Shown here: positions 17,641 through 26,765 of the stretch, piece after piece
Layout of the letters: each line of letters begins with the position of its first letter
Numbering within the stretch: the stretch's first letter is position 1
Assembly (NCBI RefSeq): GCF_011045115.1
Contig: NZ_JAAKZG010000002.1
Location: 186,001 to 250,000, forward strand
Reading direction: 5' to 3'
Length of the DNA stretch: 64,000 nt
DNA from: Mesorhizobium zhangyense
GTDB lineage: Bacteria; Pseudomonadota; Alphaproteobacteria; Rhizobiales; Rhizobiaceae
The notes under the pieces: model-generated
Database searches by the model: none
What the model was told of the DNA's origin: nothing
Seen by the model: the letters and a program-made list of their open reading frames with translations, nothing else
Translations under genes and position numbers: made by a program

Positions 17641-18009
17641 TTAACCGGTCGAGAGCTTCCGGATAAGGAGCCGTAGCAGTTTTCCTATGCTCTCGCTCAG
17701 GGTCATCAGGGGCTCGATTGCTGGGCGGGACGTTATTCCGACCCGCTGTGCAATCAACAGGTGCGTCTCTAATTCCTTGAGCGAACCTTGGGCGATCCTC
17801 AGAAATTGCTGGTAGGAAGCACGGCTTTCTCTGCCGTATCCTTCCGCAATATTGGCAGGCACCGACGTTGCCGCTCGGCGTATTTGGCTTGTCAGCCCAT
17901 AAAGTTCGTCTTTCGGCCAGGCTTTTGTCACTTCGTAAATCGAAACCGCGAGTTCCATTGCCTGCTGCCAAACGACAAGATCCCTGTACGAATCAATCCT
18001 CGTCGACAT
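17641..18009 (-). CDS. four-helix-bundle protein (23S rRNA intervening-sequence protein family)
   Basis: 122-residue protein with the family signatures DLVVWQQAMELAVSIYEVT, ELYGLTSQIRRAATSVPANIAEGYGR, SYQQFLRIAQGSLKELETHLLIAQ and IGKLLRLLIRKL. These match the four-helix-bundle proteins first found in 23S rRNA intervening sequences and related to Avd of diversity-generating retroelements; the molecular function is not established. It interrupts a likely PuuA-PuuB gene pair and is framed by inverted 8-bp tandem arrays that lie within a few bases of its ends, as if it had arrived as a cassette. No rRNA, reverse transcriptase or template repeat is nearby. Confidence 0.88.
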   Translation of the reverse strand: MSTRIDSYRDLVVWQQAMELAVSIYEVTKAWPKDELYGLTSQIRRAATSVPANIAEGYGRESRASYQQFLRIAQGSLKELETHLLIAQRVGITSRPAIEPLMTLSESIGKLLRLLIRKLSTG

Positions 18010-18014
18010 TCTCT

Positions 18015-18063
18015 CCTACTGCCCTACTGCCCTACTGCCCTACTGCCCTACTGCCCTACTCCC
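18015..18063. repeat. 8-bp tandem array, right flank of the IVP gene
   Basis: Five to six perfect units of CTACTGCC, starting 6 bp before the start codon of the IVP gene and running almost to the stop codon of the glutamine-synthetase gene (18069). It would occupy the ribosome-binding region of the IVP mRNA, so unit number could change its translation. Confidence 0.9.
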
Positions 18064-18068
18064 CTAAC

Positions 18069-19502
18069 TCACACATTCAACAACAGATACTCCCGCTCCC
18101 ACGGGCTGATCACTTCCATGAAGGTTTCGAATTCGGCGCGCTTGATGGCCGCGTAGGTGGCGGCGAAGGATTCGCCCAGCATCGTTCGCAGTTCCTTATC
18201 GCCTTCGAACAGGTCGACCGCTTCGAGCAGTCCGCGGGGCAGGTCGATCTCGTCCGCATTGGCTGTGGTCAGGACCGGCGCATCCGGCTTCAGGCCGTTG
18301 TTCATGCCGATAAGCCCGCAGGCGAGCGAGGCAGCCAACGCCAGATAGGGATTGGCGTCGGAGGAGGGGATGCGGTTCTCGACGCGCCGTCCCGCCGGGT
18401 CCGACCGCGGCACGCGGAAGGCCACGGTGCGGTTGTCGTAGCCCCATTTCGCGTTGACCGGCGCAGACGCTGCCTGCGTCAGCCGGCGATAGGAATTGAC
18501 GTAAGGCGCAAACATCACCAGCGCGTTCGGCACATGGCGCTGCATGCCGCCGATGAAGTTGAAGAAAGCCTCGGTCTCCGAACCGTCTGGTGCCGAGAAA
18601 ATGTTCTTGCCGGTCTTGCGATCGACGATCGACTGATGGATGTGCATGGCCGAGCCCGGCTGGCCCTGGATCGGCTTGGCCATGAAGGTGGCGTAGGTGT
18701 CGTGCTTGAGTGCTGCCTCGCGGATGGTGCGCTTGAACAGGAACACCTGGTCGGCAAGCTCGATCGGATCGCCATGGCGCAGATTGATCTCGAGCTGGCC
18801 GGCACCCTCTTCGTGGATGAGCGTGTCGATCTCGAGGCCCTGGTTTTCGGAGAAATGGTAGATGTCGTCGATCAGCTCATCGAACTCGTTGACGCCGGCG
18901 ATCGAATAGCCGGCGCCGCCGCCGATCGGCCGGCCCGAGCGTCCGACAGGCGGCGTCAGCGGATAATCCGGGTCCGGGTTCTTGCGCACGAGATAGAATT
19001 CGATTTCCGGCGCAACGACCGGGCGCAGGCCCTTCTTCTCATAGGCGGCGACCACCTTCTTCAGCACGTTGCGTGGCGTGAACTCCACCGCACGCCCGTC
19101 CTGATGGACGAGATCGCAGATCACCTGCGCCGTCGGGTCTTCCTCCCAGGGCACGGCGGTCAGCGTCGAAAGATCGGGCATCAGCTTCAGGTCGCCGTCG
19201 TCTTCCGGATAGGAGAAGCCGTTGCCGTCTTCGGGATAGTCGCCCGAAATCGTCATCATGAAGGGCGCCGACGGCAGCGCCAGCGAGGTGTTCGAGGTGA
19301 ATTTGCTCGATGGCATCATCTTGCCGCGCGCGACGCCCGCCTGATCGGGAGTGATGCATTCTATGTCTTCGATGCCGCGCCATTCGAGCCAGTCGCTGAC
19401 TTCCTTCCAGTTCTTTACGCCGCGAAGGTTTTTTACGTAGGCGGGGGTTCGCGCGCGCCCTCCGGCTTTGGAGGGGCGGGCTTCCTTTTTAGGGGCAGGC
19501 AT
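18069..19502 (-). CDS. PuuA-like glutamine synthetase family protein (gamma-glutamylpolyamine synthetase)
   Basis: Type I glutamine-synthetase fold with an N-terminal beta-grasp and catalytic domain, 477 residues. Metal and ATP motifs are visible: APEIEFYLV, GAGQLEINLRHGDPIELAD, FMAKPIQGQPGSAMHIHQSI and NRTVAFRVPRSDPAGRRVENRIPSSDANPYLALAASL. The lack of the adenylylation-loop Tyr context and the neighbouring PuuB-like oxidase point to ligation of glutamate to putrescine or another amine rather than to ammonia. The first in-frame start is TTG 19505; ATG 19502 directly follows and is preferred. A lysine/proline-rich N-terminal 20 residues precede the domain. A paralog lies at 29042-30550. Confidence 0.82.
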   Translation of the reverse strand: MPAPKKEARPSKAGGRARTPAYVKNLRGVKNWKEVSDWLEWRGIEDIECITPDQAGVARGKMMPSSKFTSNTSLALPSAPFMMTISGDYPEDGNGFSYPEDDGDLKLMPDLSTLTAVPWEEDPTAQVICDLVHQDGRAVEFTPRNVLKKVVAAYEKKGLRPVVAPEIEFYLVRKNPDPDYPLTPPVGRSGRPIGGGAGYSIAGVNEFDELIDDIYHFSENQGLEIDTLIHEEGAGQLEINLRHGDPIELADQVFLFKRTIREAALKHDTYATFMAKPIQGQPGSAMHIHQSIVDRKTGKNIFSAPDGSETEAFFNFIGGMQRHVPNALVMFAPYVNSYRRLTQAASAPVNAKWGYDNRTVAFRVPRSDPAGRRVENRIPSSDANPYLALAASLACGLIGMNNGLKPDAPVLTTANADEIDLPRGLLEAVDLFEGDKELRTMLGESFAATYAAIKRAEFETFMEVISPWEREYLLLNV

Positions 19503-19600
19503 CAATCACCAGGATTTGATTTCGGATTGCCGAGTATAGCCGCGCCCCATCAGGGAAGGAAAGGGGGGCTTTCGCGGCCTTTTGTGGGCCACGCGCGGTC

Positions 19601-20059
19601 TTAGCCGCGCAGCCGATCCAGCAGCCGGTCGACCACAGGCTGGAGCAGTTCGGGCGTGATCGGCTTGGCGACGGCGGCATCGATTGCCGTCAGCGCCGAG
19701 AGATCGTCGGCATCCATGATCCGGGTTGAGAGCAGGATCACGCAGGGCGCTTCCGTTCCCGACAGCCGCCGCAGGGTCACCAACTGGCCCATCAGCGCCT
19801 CGCAGTCCGTATTGTCGACGCCGCCGTCGAGCACCACCGTGCCCGGCACCATCGTCTGCAGCGTCCTGAGCGCGGTTTCCGGATCTTCCGAAATCGGCCT
19901 GAGCCCGGATTTCTCGACAATCTTGGAAACCACGATCCGGTTGATCTGCGATTTGCCGACGACCAGAACCTTGTTTAGATCGACCGTGAAAACAGCGGGG
20001 TTTTGCTCTGTCGGGCCGGTGCCCGGGCGACGGCTGCTGTCGCTACGTGACTTGATCAT
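19601..20059 (-). CDS. degenerate response-regulator receiver protein
   Basis: 152-residue stand-alone CheY-like domain after about 25 disordered residues. The beta1 strand reads NKVLVVGKSQINRIVV, so the usual acidic pair that binds magnesium is replaced by Gly35-Lys36-Ser37. The phospho-acceptor position is kept (VVLDGG, Asp78), as are the beta4 Ser111 (VILLSTR) and beta5 Lys132 (AVAKPI). It therefore looks like a pseudo-receiver that may signal by protein contact or be phosphorylated poorly. There is no output domain and no kinase beside it. It lies about 100 bp upstream of the PuuA-like gene on the same strand; the link may be incidental. Confidence 0.75.
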   Translation of the reverse strand: MIKSRSDSSRRPGTGPTEQNPAVFTVDLNKVLVVGKSQINRIVVSKIVEKSGLRPISEDPETALRTLQTMVPGTVVLDGGVDNTDCEALMGQLVTLRRLSGTEAPCVILLSTRIMDADDLSALTAIDAAVAKPITPELLQPVVDRLLDRLRG

Positions 20060-20230
20060 GCACTAGCCTGTCCGCCCGTAGCTCAATTTATGGTTGAGGA
20101 GTGATGCAGCTAACCGCACGCCCGACCTTCATGTCAAGCGTAAAACCATTGCGTGGCGAGCGTGAGCAAAAAGTGAAGGGATTGGCCACGCCGCGCTTGC
20201 GACCAAAGGCGCAGCAAGGGCCATGGGGTT

Positions 20231-20266
20231 AAAAAAAGATCACCCACGCGAAACCGCGCGGGTGAT
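20231..20266 (-). terminator. Rho-independent terminator after the aceA unit
   Basis: On the minus strand ATCACCCGCGCG and CGCGTGGGTGAT pair (one G-U) around a 4-nt loop (20239-20266), followed by CTTTTTTT. It ends the transcript of the small gene at 20311 and probably of aceA. Confidence 0.85.
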
Positions 20267-20310
20267 TGAGTGGGCCTTGGAACTGTTTGTCGGCTGACGG
20301 ATGCCGGTTG

Positions 20311-20550
20311 TTAGCGGGTGCCCTGGGTGACGATCACCGGGATGAGCAGGTCGCCCCAGTTGCCGTCACCGCCATGATGGCGCGCCGAGCGCACGAGCTC
20401 GACCGAGACGCCGGCCTCCACCGCCTTCATCACCGACTGGTTGAGGCGGTGCAGGTCGTTGGCGACGATGCGTATGACCGCCTGCTGATCCATATTCATG
20501 GCCGAAGACTGTTCCTCGGCCCGCTCCTTGACGCGTGTTCTGGTTGCCAT
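20311..20550 (-). CDS. conserved small hypothetical protein downstream of aceA
   Basis: 79 residues, hydrophilic: charged N-terminus (TRTRVKERAEEQ), a central helix (DQQAVIRIVANDLHRLNQSVMKAVEAGVSVEL) and a GDGNWGDLLIPVIVTQ end. No known domain recognised. GGAGAAG precedes ATG 20550 at proper spacing, and a good terminator follows. The gene is co-directional with aceA, 92 bp downstream. The gap contains the hairpins GCCC-TTC-GGGC and CCCGGGGC / GCCCCGGG, which lack a proper T-run. It is probably co-transcribed with isocitrate lyase; function unknown. Confidence 0.7.
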   Translation of the reverse strand: MATRTRVKERAEEQSSAMNMDQQAVIRIVANDLHRLNQSVMKAVEAGVSVELVRSARHHGGDGNWGDLLIPVIVTQGTR

Positions 20551-20642
20551 GGTCTTCTCCCGTGCACTGTTTATTGCCCTTCGGGCGTTTCCTCTGTTTG
20601 TTGCCCGGGGCTAGTCGCCCCGGGATATTGCCTGCGGCCCGA

Positions 20643-21932
<1,290 letters not shown>

Positions 21933-22000
21933 ATTTCTCTCCGAACAGTCAACGGTGTTACATTGGCGGAGCAGCTTCCCGCTGCTTCTATGTTACGGAA

Positions 22001-22112
22001 TTTACATTGCGATGCGATATAAGCGAGATAATTCGGGAAAATCGTCCGGGAAATAGGGAAAACCTGTATTGTGTTTGACAGGATCGCGTTGTAAATTTGT
22101 AAATGTTGTAAA
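22001..22112. promoter_or_regulatory. TTGTAAA cluster upstream of aceA
   Basis: Three direct copies of TTGTAAA start at 22089, 22097 and 22106 (8-9 bp apart). An inverted relative, TTTACA, is at 22001-22006, and another CTGTAAATG is at about 22143. This lies between aceA and the ScfR/RamB-type gene. RamB-type regulators are known to control aceA through short A/T-rich sites, so these are candidate operators; assignment is inference. Confidence 0.5.
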
Positions 22113-22182
22113 GGATTTTGGCGGTGAGGAATTTGTCAATTCCTGTAAATGAGCGCGATCTGTCATACAGCGAGCCTGCAGT

Positions 22183-22311
22183 CGTCATCCCGGAAGCCGG
22201 GCGTAGCGAAGCGGAGCTGGGCTATCCGGGATCCATTCCGCGACGACAACCAGCAGACCGGAATGGGTCCCGGGTATCCCGCCGCTTTGCGTCGCTCGTC
22301 CGGGATGACGG
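22183..22311. repeat. interspersed repeat family E, copy 4
   Basis: Inverted ends CGTCATCCCGGAAGCCGGG and CGTCCGGGATGACGG enclose GGGATCCATTCC / GGAATGGGTCCCGGG. It is related to the copies at 14.6-15.3 kb but more symmetrical. It lies between the TTGTAAA cluster and the start of the regulator gene, 30 bp upstream of the coding region. Confidence 0.8.
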
Positions 22312-22341
22312 CGTCTTCCGGTGTATTGAAGGTCGAGACTG

Positions 22342-23781
22342 ATGGCCGAGCAAAAAATCTTCGCCGGGCCGCGCATCCGCCGCATCCGCAACGCCAAGGG
22401 CCTGACCCAGACGGCGATGGCCGAAGGGCTCGGCATCTCGCCCTCCTATCTCAACCTCATCGAACGCAACCAGCGCCCGCTGACGGTGCAGCTCATCCTG
22501 AAGCTCTCATCCGTCTACAAGGTCGAGCCGGAAGAGTTGCAAGGCGAGGCGAGAGGCTCGATCGCGTCACTCAAGGAGGTGTTTTCCGACCCGCTGCTGG
22601 CCGGCGAACTGCCGGGCGACCAGGAATTAGTCGAGATCGCCGAAGGCGCCCCGAACGCAGCGGCGGCAGTAATAAAACTGTTCCGCGCCTATCGCGAGCA
22701 GGCCGAGCGCCTGTCCGATCTTTCCGAGCTTCTGGCGCGTGAGGGCAGGGCGACCGCTCTGTCCGGCGCGCGGCTGCCCATCGATGAGGTGCACGAGGTT
22801 TTCGAACGTCGGCCCAACCATTTTGCGTCGATCGAGGAGGAGGCGGAGTCGTTTACCGCCGTGCTCGATCCCGGCGATGATCTGTTCGGCGCGCTGAAGG
22901 CGTGGCTCAGGCGCGAATATGGCATCGTGGTAAAAGTTCTGCCGGTCGCCACCATGCCCAACTGGCGCCGCCGCTACGACCGCCATTCGCAGCGCCTGTT
23001 CATTTCCGAGCGCCTGTCGCCCTTCGACCAGCTGCGCGAGGTGGCGATGGAAGCCTGCCTCATCCGAATGTCGGTGGCCGTTGCTGCCGAAATACAGGCG
23101 CTGAAACTGTCGTCCGACGAGGCGCGGCGTCTCGCCCGCTTCGAACTTGGCCGCTATGCGGCGCATGCGCTAATGATGCCCTATCAGGCGTTCCAGTCGG
23201 CGGCGCAGCGTTCGCGCTACGATGTCGACGTGCTGCGCTCGCGCTTCGGCGTCTCCTTCGAGCAGGCGGCAAACCGGCTCACCATGCTGCAAAGGCAGGG
23301 TGCTTCGGCAGTGCCGTTCTTCATGCTCGAAGTCGACAATGCCGGAAACCGCTTCCGCAAGGCCGGCGCCCAAGGTTTTCCGCAAAGCCGTTTCGGCGGA
23401 GGCTGTCCGAAACTGCCGGTGCATGCAGCCTTCACCCAGCCGGGACAGATATTCGTCGAAGCGGTCGAGATGCCGGACGGGGCGGAATTCCTGTGCGTCG
23501 CCCGCACGCTGGAAGGACCGCAAGGCGCTTTCAACGAACGCCCGCGCCGCACCGCCCTGCTCATCGGCTGCGACATCGCCTTCAAGGATGAGATCGTCTA
23601 CGGTGCCGCACTCCCCGGAGCCACTGGCGCGAAGCCCGGCCAGGTTCCCGCAACCCCGGTCGGCCCCGCCTGCCGGCTCTGCGAGCGCACCGGCTGCCTG
23701 TCCCGCGCCGAGCCCCCCGTCACCCGCCCGCTCGGACTGGACGAGATGGTGACGGGGTTGAGCGCCTTCGATTTTCAGTAG
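22342..23781 (+). CDS. ScfR/RamB-type short-chain fatty acyl transcriptional regulator
   Basis: 479 residues. The N-terminal XRE helix-turn-helix spans about residues 8-65 (GPRIRRIRNAKGLTQTAMAE, ISPSYLNLIERNQRPLTVQ). A middle ImmA/IrrE-like region follows (YDRHSQRLFISERLSPFDQLREVAMEACL, but without a clear HExxH). The C-terminal DUF2083-type domain has a Cys cluster GPACRLCERTGCLSRAEPP and the AFDFQ end. Family members (RamB, ScfR, PrpC regulators) control acetate and propionate genes including isocitrate lyase, which is its divergent neighbour here. The start codon is 30 bp after a palindromic repeat. Confidence 0.85.
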   Translation: MAEQKIFAGPRIRRIRNAKGLTQTAMAEGLGISPSYLNLIERNQRPLTVQLILKLSSVYKVEPEELQGEARGSIASLKEVFSDPLLAGELPGDQELVEIAEGAPNAAAAVIKLFRAYREQAERLSDLSELLAREGRATALSGARLPIDEVHEVFERRPNHFASIEEEAESFTAVLDPGDDLFGALKAWLRREYGIVVKVLPVATMPNWRRRYDRHSQRLFISERLSPFDQLREVAMEACLIRMSVAVAAEIQALKLSSDEARRLARFELGRYAAHALMMPYQAFQSAAQRSRYDVDVLRSRFGVSFEQAANRLTMLQRQGASAVPFFMLEVDNAGNRFRKAGAQGFPQSRFGGGCPKLPVHAAFTQPGQIFVEAVEMPDGAEFLCVARTLEGPQGAFNERPRRTALLIGCDIAFKDEIVYGAALPGATGAKPGQVPATPVGPACRLCERTGCLSRAEPPVTRPLGLDEMVTGLSAFDFQ

Positions 23782-23876
23782 TGGATAGCCGATGCGCGAG
23801 CGTGCAACAGCTTGCAATGCTGGGTTGTCAGGCTATCATTCCGCGCAGCATTTGATGGGGCGGCAACCGCATTGAG

Positions 23877-24815
23877 ATGCCGGTTGCGATGACTTTTCGG
23901 GGGCATGCTTTGAGGAAAACGGCTTTGTTGCTGGGCTTGACACTCATGTTGTCAGCCGGGTCGGCTTTGGCGGAAACATCGGCGGAATTCTTCAAGTCCT
24001 ATCAGGACTACGGAGATACGGGAAAAGAATTTCTCGACAAGATCGAGCCGAAAACCGGTGCCATCGATCTCGCCGATGGCGTTCACCTGGAACTCAAGGA
24101 CAAGTTCTATTTCCTCGACCACGACGACGCCGTGCAGGTTTTGACCGAAGGCTGGGGCAATCCGGCCGACACAACCGTCGAAACGCTGGGGATGATCTTC
24201 CCCAAAGATTACGACCCTCTGGCCGACGGCACCTGGGGTATCGAACTGCGTCACGAAAAGATCGGCTATGTCGATGATCTGGATGCGGCCACCATCGACT
24301 ACAGCGATTTGCTTAGCACGATGCAGTCGGACACGAACGCGCGCAACGAGGAGCGCGTCAAGGAAGGGTTCTCGCCGGTAACGCTTGTGGGATGGGCTTC
24401 GCCGCCCACCTATGACACCGTCAACAAGCGGCTTCATTGGGCCAAGGAGCTTCAGTTCGGCGAGGCGACCTCGCGGACGCTCAATTACGATGTGCGTTTC
24501 CTCGGCCGCGAGGGCGTCTTTGTCATGAGCTACATCGCGACAATGGATCAACTGCCCGAAATCAAGCAGAGCCTCGGTGAGGTGCTGAACCTTGCGAGCT
24601 TCGCCGAAGGCAAGCGATATGCTGATTATCTGCCGGGCGTCGACAGCGCCGCCACGATTGGCATCGGCGGGTTGATCGCGGGCAAAGCTGCGATCAAGAC
24701 CGGGCTCCTGGCTGTGGCGCTGGTTGCACTCAAGAAGTTCGGCTTTGTCTTGCTCCTGCCATTGATCGGGCTTTGGCGGTTCGTTCGCAGCAAGTTCTCG
24801 CGCAACGGCGCATAA
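23877..24815 (+). CDS. DUF2167 membrane-anchored protein
   Basis: 312 residues with a signal peptide (ends LSAGSALAETS) and a DUF2167 domain. Characteristic blocks are TGAIDLADGVHLELKDKFYFLDHDDAVQVL, WGNP, LGMIFPKDYDPL, WGIELRHEKIGYVDD and LVGWASPPTYDTVNKRLHWAKEL. A C-terminal hydrophobic segment (AAIKTGLLAVALVALKKFGFVLLLPLIGLW) ends in a basic tail (RSKFSRNGA). The protein is probably exported and anchored in the inner membrane with the domain in the periplasm. Family function is unknown. ATG 23877 or 23889 could be the start. It is convergent with the MFS gene. Confidence 0.85.
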   Translation: MPVAMTFRGHALRKTALLLGLTLMLSAGSALAETSAEFFKSYQDYGDTGKEFLDKIEPKTGAIDLADGVHLELKDKFYFLDHDDAVQVLTEGWGNPADTTVETLGMIFPKDYDPLADGTWGIELRHEKIGYVDDLDAATIDYSDLLSTMQSDTNARNEERVKEGFSPVTLVGWASPPTYDTVNKRLHWAKELQFGEATSRTLNYDVRFLGREGVFVMSYIATMDQLPEIKQSLGEVLNLASFAEGKRYADYLPGVDSAATIGIGGLIAGKAAIKTGLLAVALVALKKFGFVLLLPLIGLWRFVRSKFSRNGA

Positions 24816-24874
24816 GCGTTCATCATCGTCGCCACGCGTCCGATAAGCGCGTGGCGACGTGGTGGCTTCCTTTG

Positions 24875-26095
24875 TCAGTGGGAAACCGCCGCCGGGACGC
24901 GCGCAGCCTGAAATACCGCGATGCCGGCAGCTATGATCGCGACGGCACCGACTGCAGCGCCGGCATAGAGATAGGTCTGCTCGAAACCGAATGTCGCGAT
25001 CATCGGCTGGCTGACGAAGGGCGAGATGAAATGACCGGCGAAGACGCTGGCCGTCATGCCGCCGGCGACCCGGCCTCTCATCTCCGGTGCGGCTGCGGTC
25101 ATGGCGGCGGCAGCGATGTTGGGCATCATCATGCCCAGACCGAGCCCGACCACGCTGGCCGCTGTCAGCACCGCCGGTAGCGAGCCCGCCAATCCGAGTA
25201 GCGCATAGCCGGTCGCCATCAGGCCGAAGGCGAGGCCGAAGACGCCCGTCACGCCCAGTCTTGCGCGCAAGGGAGCGTAGAACAGCGAGACGCCAGCGCT
25301 GACAACGTTGCCCAGCCCGATGGCGAACCCCGCCAGCGTCGGCGAACCGATCCCCATGGCGTTGAGGTAGAAGGGAAGTTGCGTCGGTATCAGGTAGTAG
25401 GCGACGCTGTTGAGAACGGAAGCGAAGTACACTGCGGCAATGGCAAGCCATGCCGTCGTGCCCACGGCTCCGGCGAGCACGGTCGTGCCGCGGGCGAGAT
25501 TGGGCTCCTTGATGAAGGCCAACATGGCCGGGATCAGCAGGAGGGAAAGGCCATAGACGGCAAAGGGCGCGCGCCAATGCAGTTCGGCCAGCAGGCCGCC
25601 GCCGGTCAGGAAAACCAGCCCGCCTATGCCGACGAAAGCCGCCTGCAACCCCATGAAGCGGTCGCGCGCCGGTCCGGTGAAATAGTCGCCGACCAACGCG
25701 GTCACCGTCGTCATGACGCCCGCCACCGCAATGCCGAGTGCGGCGCGGCCGATCAGCAGGCCGGCAAGCGAATCCGCCAGCAGGCCCGACATGCCGCCGA
25801 TGCCGTAGAGCAGGGCGCCAGCCATCAGCAAAGGCCGGCGGCCGAAGCGGTCGGCAAGGCCGCCGGCGAAGGGCGCGCAGATGACGATGAAAAGCGCCGG
25901 CAGCGTCAGCACCAGCCGGGTCAGGATCTCGACATTGTCGCTGCCGGCGAAATGCGCTTCGATGGCCGGCAGGGAAGGCGCGATCGTGGCGCCCGACATG
26001 ATGGTCAGCGTGGCCGCCAGCAGCAGCGTGATGTTACGCCCACGATGCGGCTGACGGGCTGGTGCCGTATCTATCGGCCGAAGTTGCGCATTCAT
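24875..26095 (-). CDS. MFS efflux transporter (SoxR-type operon)
   Basis: Major facilitator protein with about twelve hydrophobic helices, 406 residues from ATG 26095. Typical loop-2-3 motif GGLADRFGRRPLLMAGALLYG and ALGIAVAGVMTTVTALVGDYF are seen, resembling drug/proton antiporters of the Bcr/CmlA type. The start ATG overlaps the TGA of the upstream flavin reductase gene by 4 bp, so the two are translationally coupled. The operon is preceded by a SoxR-type promoter, which suggests induction by redox-cycling compounds and export of them or their derivatives. Confidence 0.85.
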   Translation of the reverse strand: MNAQLRPIDTAPARQPHRGRNITLLLAATLTIMSGATIAPSLPAIEAHFAGSDNVEILTRLVLTLPALFIVICAPFAGGLADRFGRRPLLMAGALLYGIGGMSGLLADSLAGLLIGRAALGIAVAGVMTTVTALVGDYFTGPARDRFMGLQAAFVGIGGLVFLTGGGLLAELHWRAPFAVYGLSLLLIPAMLAFIKEPNLARGTTVLAGAVGTTAWLAIAAVYFASVLNSVAYYLIPTQLPFYLNAMGIGSPTLAGFAIGLGNVVSAGVSLFYAPLRARLGVTGVFGLAFGLMATGYALLGLAGSLPAVLTAASVVGLGLGMMMPNIAAAAMTAAAPEMRGRVAGGMTASVFAGHFISPFVSQPMIATFGFEQTYLYAGAAVGAVAIIAAGIAVFQAARVPAAVSH

Positions 26096-26640
26096 GCCGC
26101 CGCCTCGAAGTAAGACGAGGTTGCGCGCGCATCGCGCAGGGTCACGGCCCACCAGTGAAGGCGGGCGAGTAGCGTTTTCATCGCACGCTCTGCGTCCTTC
26201 GGCTCGACCAGCGCGCCGGCGCTATCGAATCTGTTCCACGGGTTGGCGAAGCTCACCGTGTCGCGAATGCCGACGGCATGAAGCTCGGCGAAGATCAGCC
26301 GAAGCTGCTCGACCGCCCGCAGCCCGCCTGAAACGCCGCCATAGGAGACGAAGGCGACCGGCTTGATCTGCCATTGCTGGTTGTAAGCGTCAATCAGCGA
26401 TTTCAGCGCGCCGGTGTAGCCGTGATTGTATTCGGGCGTGACGATGACGAAGGCGTCCGCCTCGTCGAGGTTGCGGCCGATTTCGGCGCTATTCGTCTCC
26501 ATATCTCGCGGGTCGATATGGCTTGCGGCAAACCGCCCGTCACTGAGAATCTCGGCTGCTGCCCAATTGACCATGGTATCGCAAAAGCGGCCTTCTCGGG
26601 CGCTGCCATAGATCAGGCCGAGCTTTGTTTTCTGGGGCAT
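26092..26640 (-). CDS. NADPH-dependent FMN reductase family flavoprotein
   Basis: 182-residue flavodoxin-like reductase: KLGLIYGSAREGRFCDTMVNWAA (FMN phosphate loop), VIVTPEYNHGYTGALKSLIDAYNQQW and KPVAFVSYGGVSGGLRAVEQLR are standard for NAD(P)H:FMN/quinone reductases. It is the first gene of a two-gene operon with an MFS transporter, under a promoter with 19-bp spacing and an embedded SoxR-like box. The arrangement resembles the Agrobacterium SoxR target encoding a superoxide-inducible flavoprotein next to an MFS gene, as I recall it. Likely role: detoxifying redox-active compounds. Confidence 0.88.
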   Translation of the reverse strand: MPQKTKLGLIYGSAREGRFCDTMVNWAAAEILSDGRFAASHIDPRDMETNSAEIGRNLDEADAFVIVTPEYNHGYTGALKSLIDAYNQQWQIKPVAFVSYGGVSGGLRAVEQLRLIFAELHAVGIRDTVSFANPWNRFDSAGALVEPKDAERAMKTLLARLHWWAVTLRDARATSSYFEAAA

Positions 26641-26680
26641 TTTGGGTAGGCACTCCGTTCAATGAAAGTTCAGGAGCACC

Positions 26681-26711
26681 CCTATAAAACCTCAGGTATA
26701 GTTGAGGTCAA
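26681..26711 (-). promoter_or_regulatory. SoxR-type promoter of the flavin reductase-MFS operon
   Basis: On the minus strand the -35 is TTGACC (26711-26706) and the -10 is TATAGG (26686-26681), separated by exactly 19 bp, the overlong spacing typical of MerR/SoxR-activated promoters. Within it CCTCAGGTATAGTTGAGG (26690-26707) matches the SoxR box CCTCAAGTTAACTTGAGG at 14 of 18 positions, including both CCTCA/TGAGG arms. The reductase start codon is about 40 bp downstream. No soxR gene lies in the window. Confidence 0.8.
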
Positions 26712-26765
26712 GCATTAAAAAGCACCGCCGTGATTTTTGGAAGCGCAGCGGGTCAGGGCCGGCAT

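Noticed and set aside
17641-18009. IVP protein considered as Avd of a diversity-generating retroelement
   Set aside because: No reverse transcriptase, template repeat or variable C-type lectin gene is nearby.
17612-18063. Short tandem arrays considered as a CRISPR array
   Set aside because: Units are 8 bp without spacers, and no cas genes are near.
17868-19604. 578-codon plus-strand frame opposite the PuuA-like and IVP genes
   Set aside because: Reads through the microsatellite array and opposite two clear genes; no recognisable domain.
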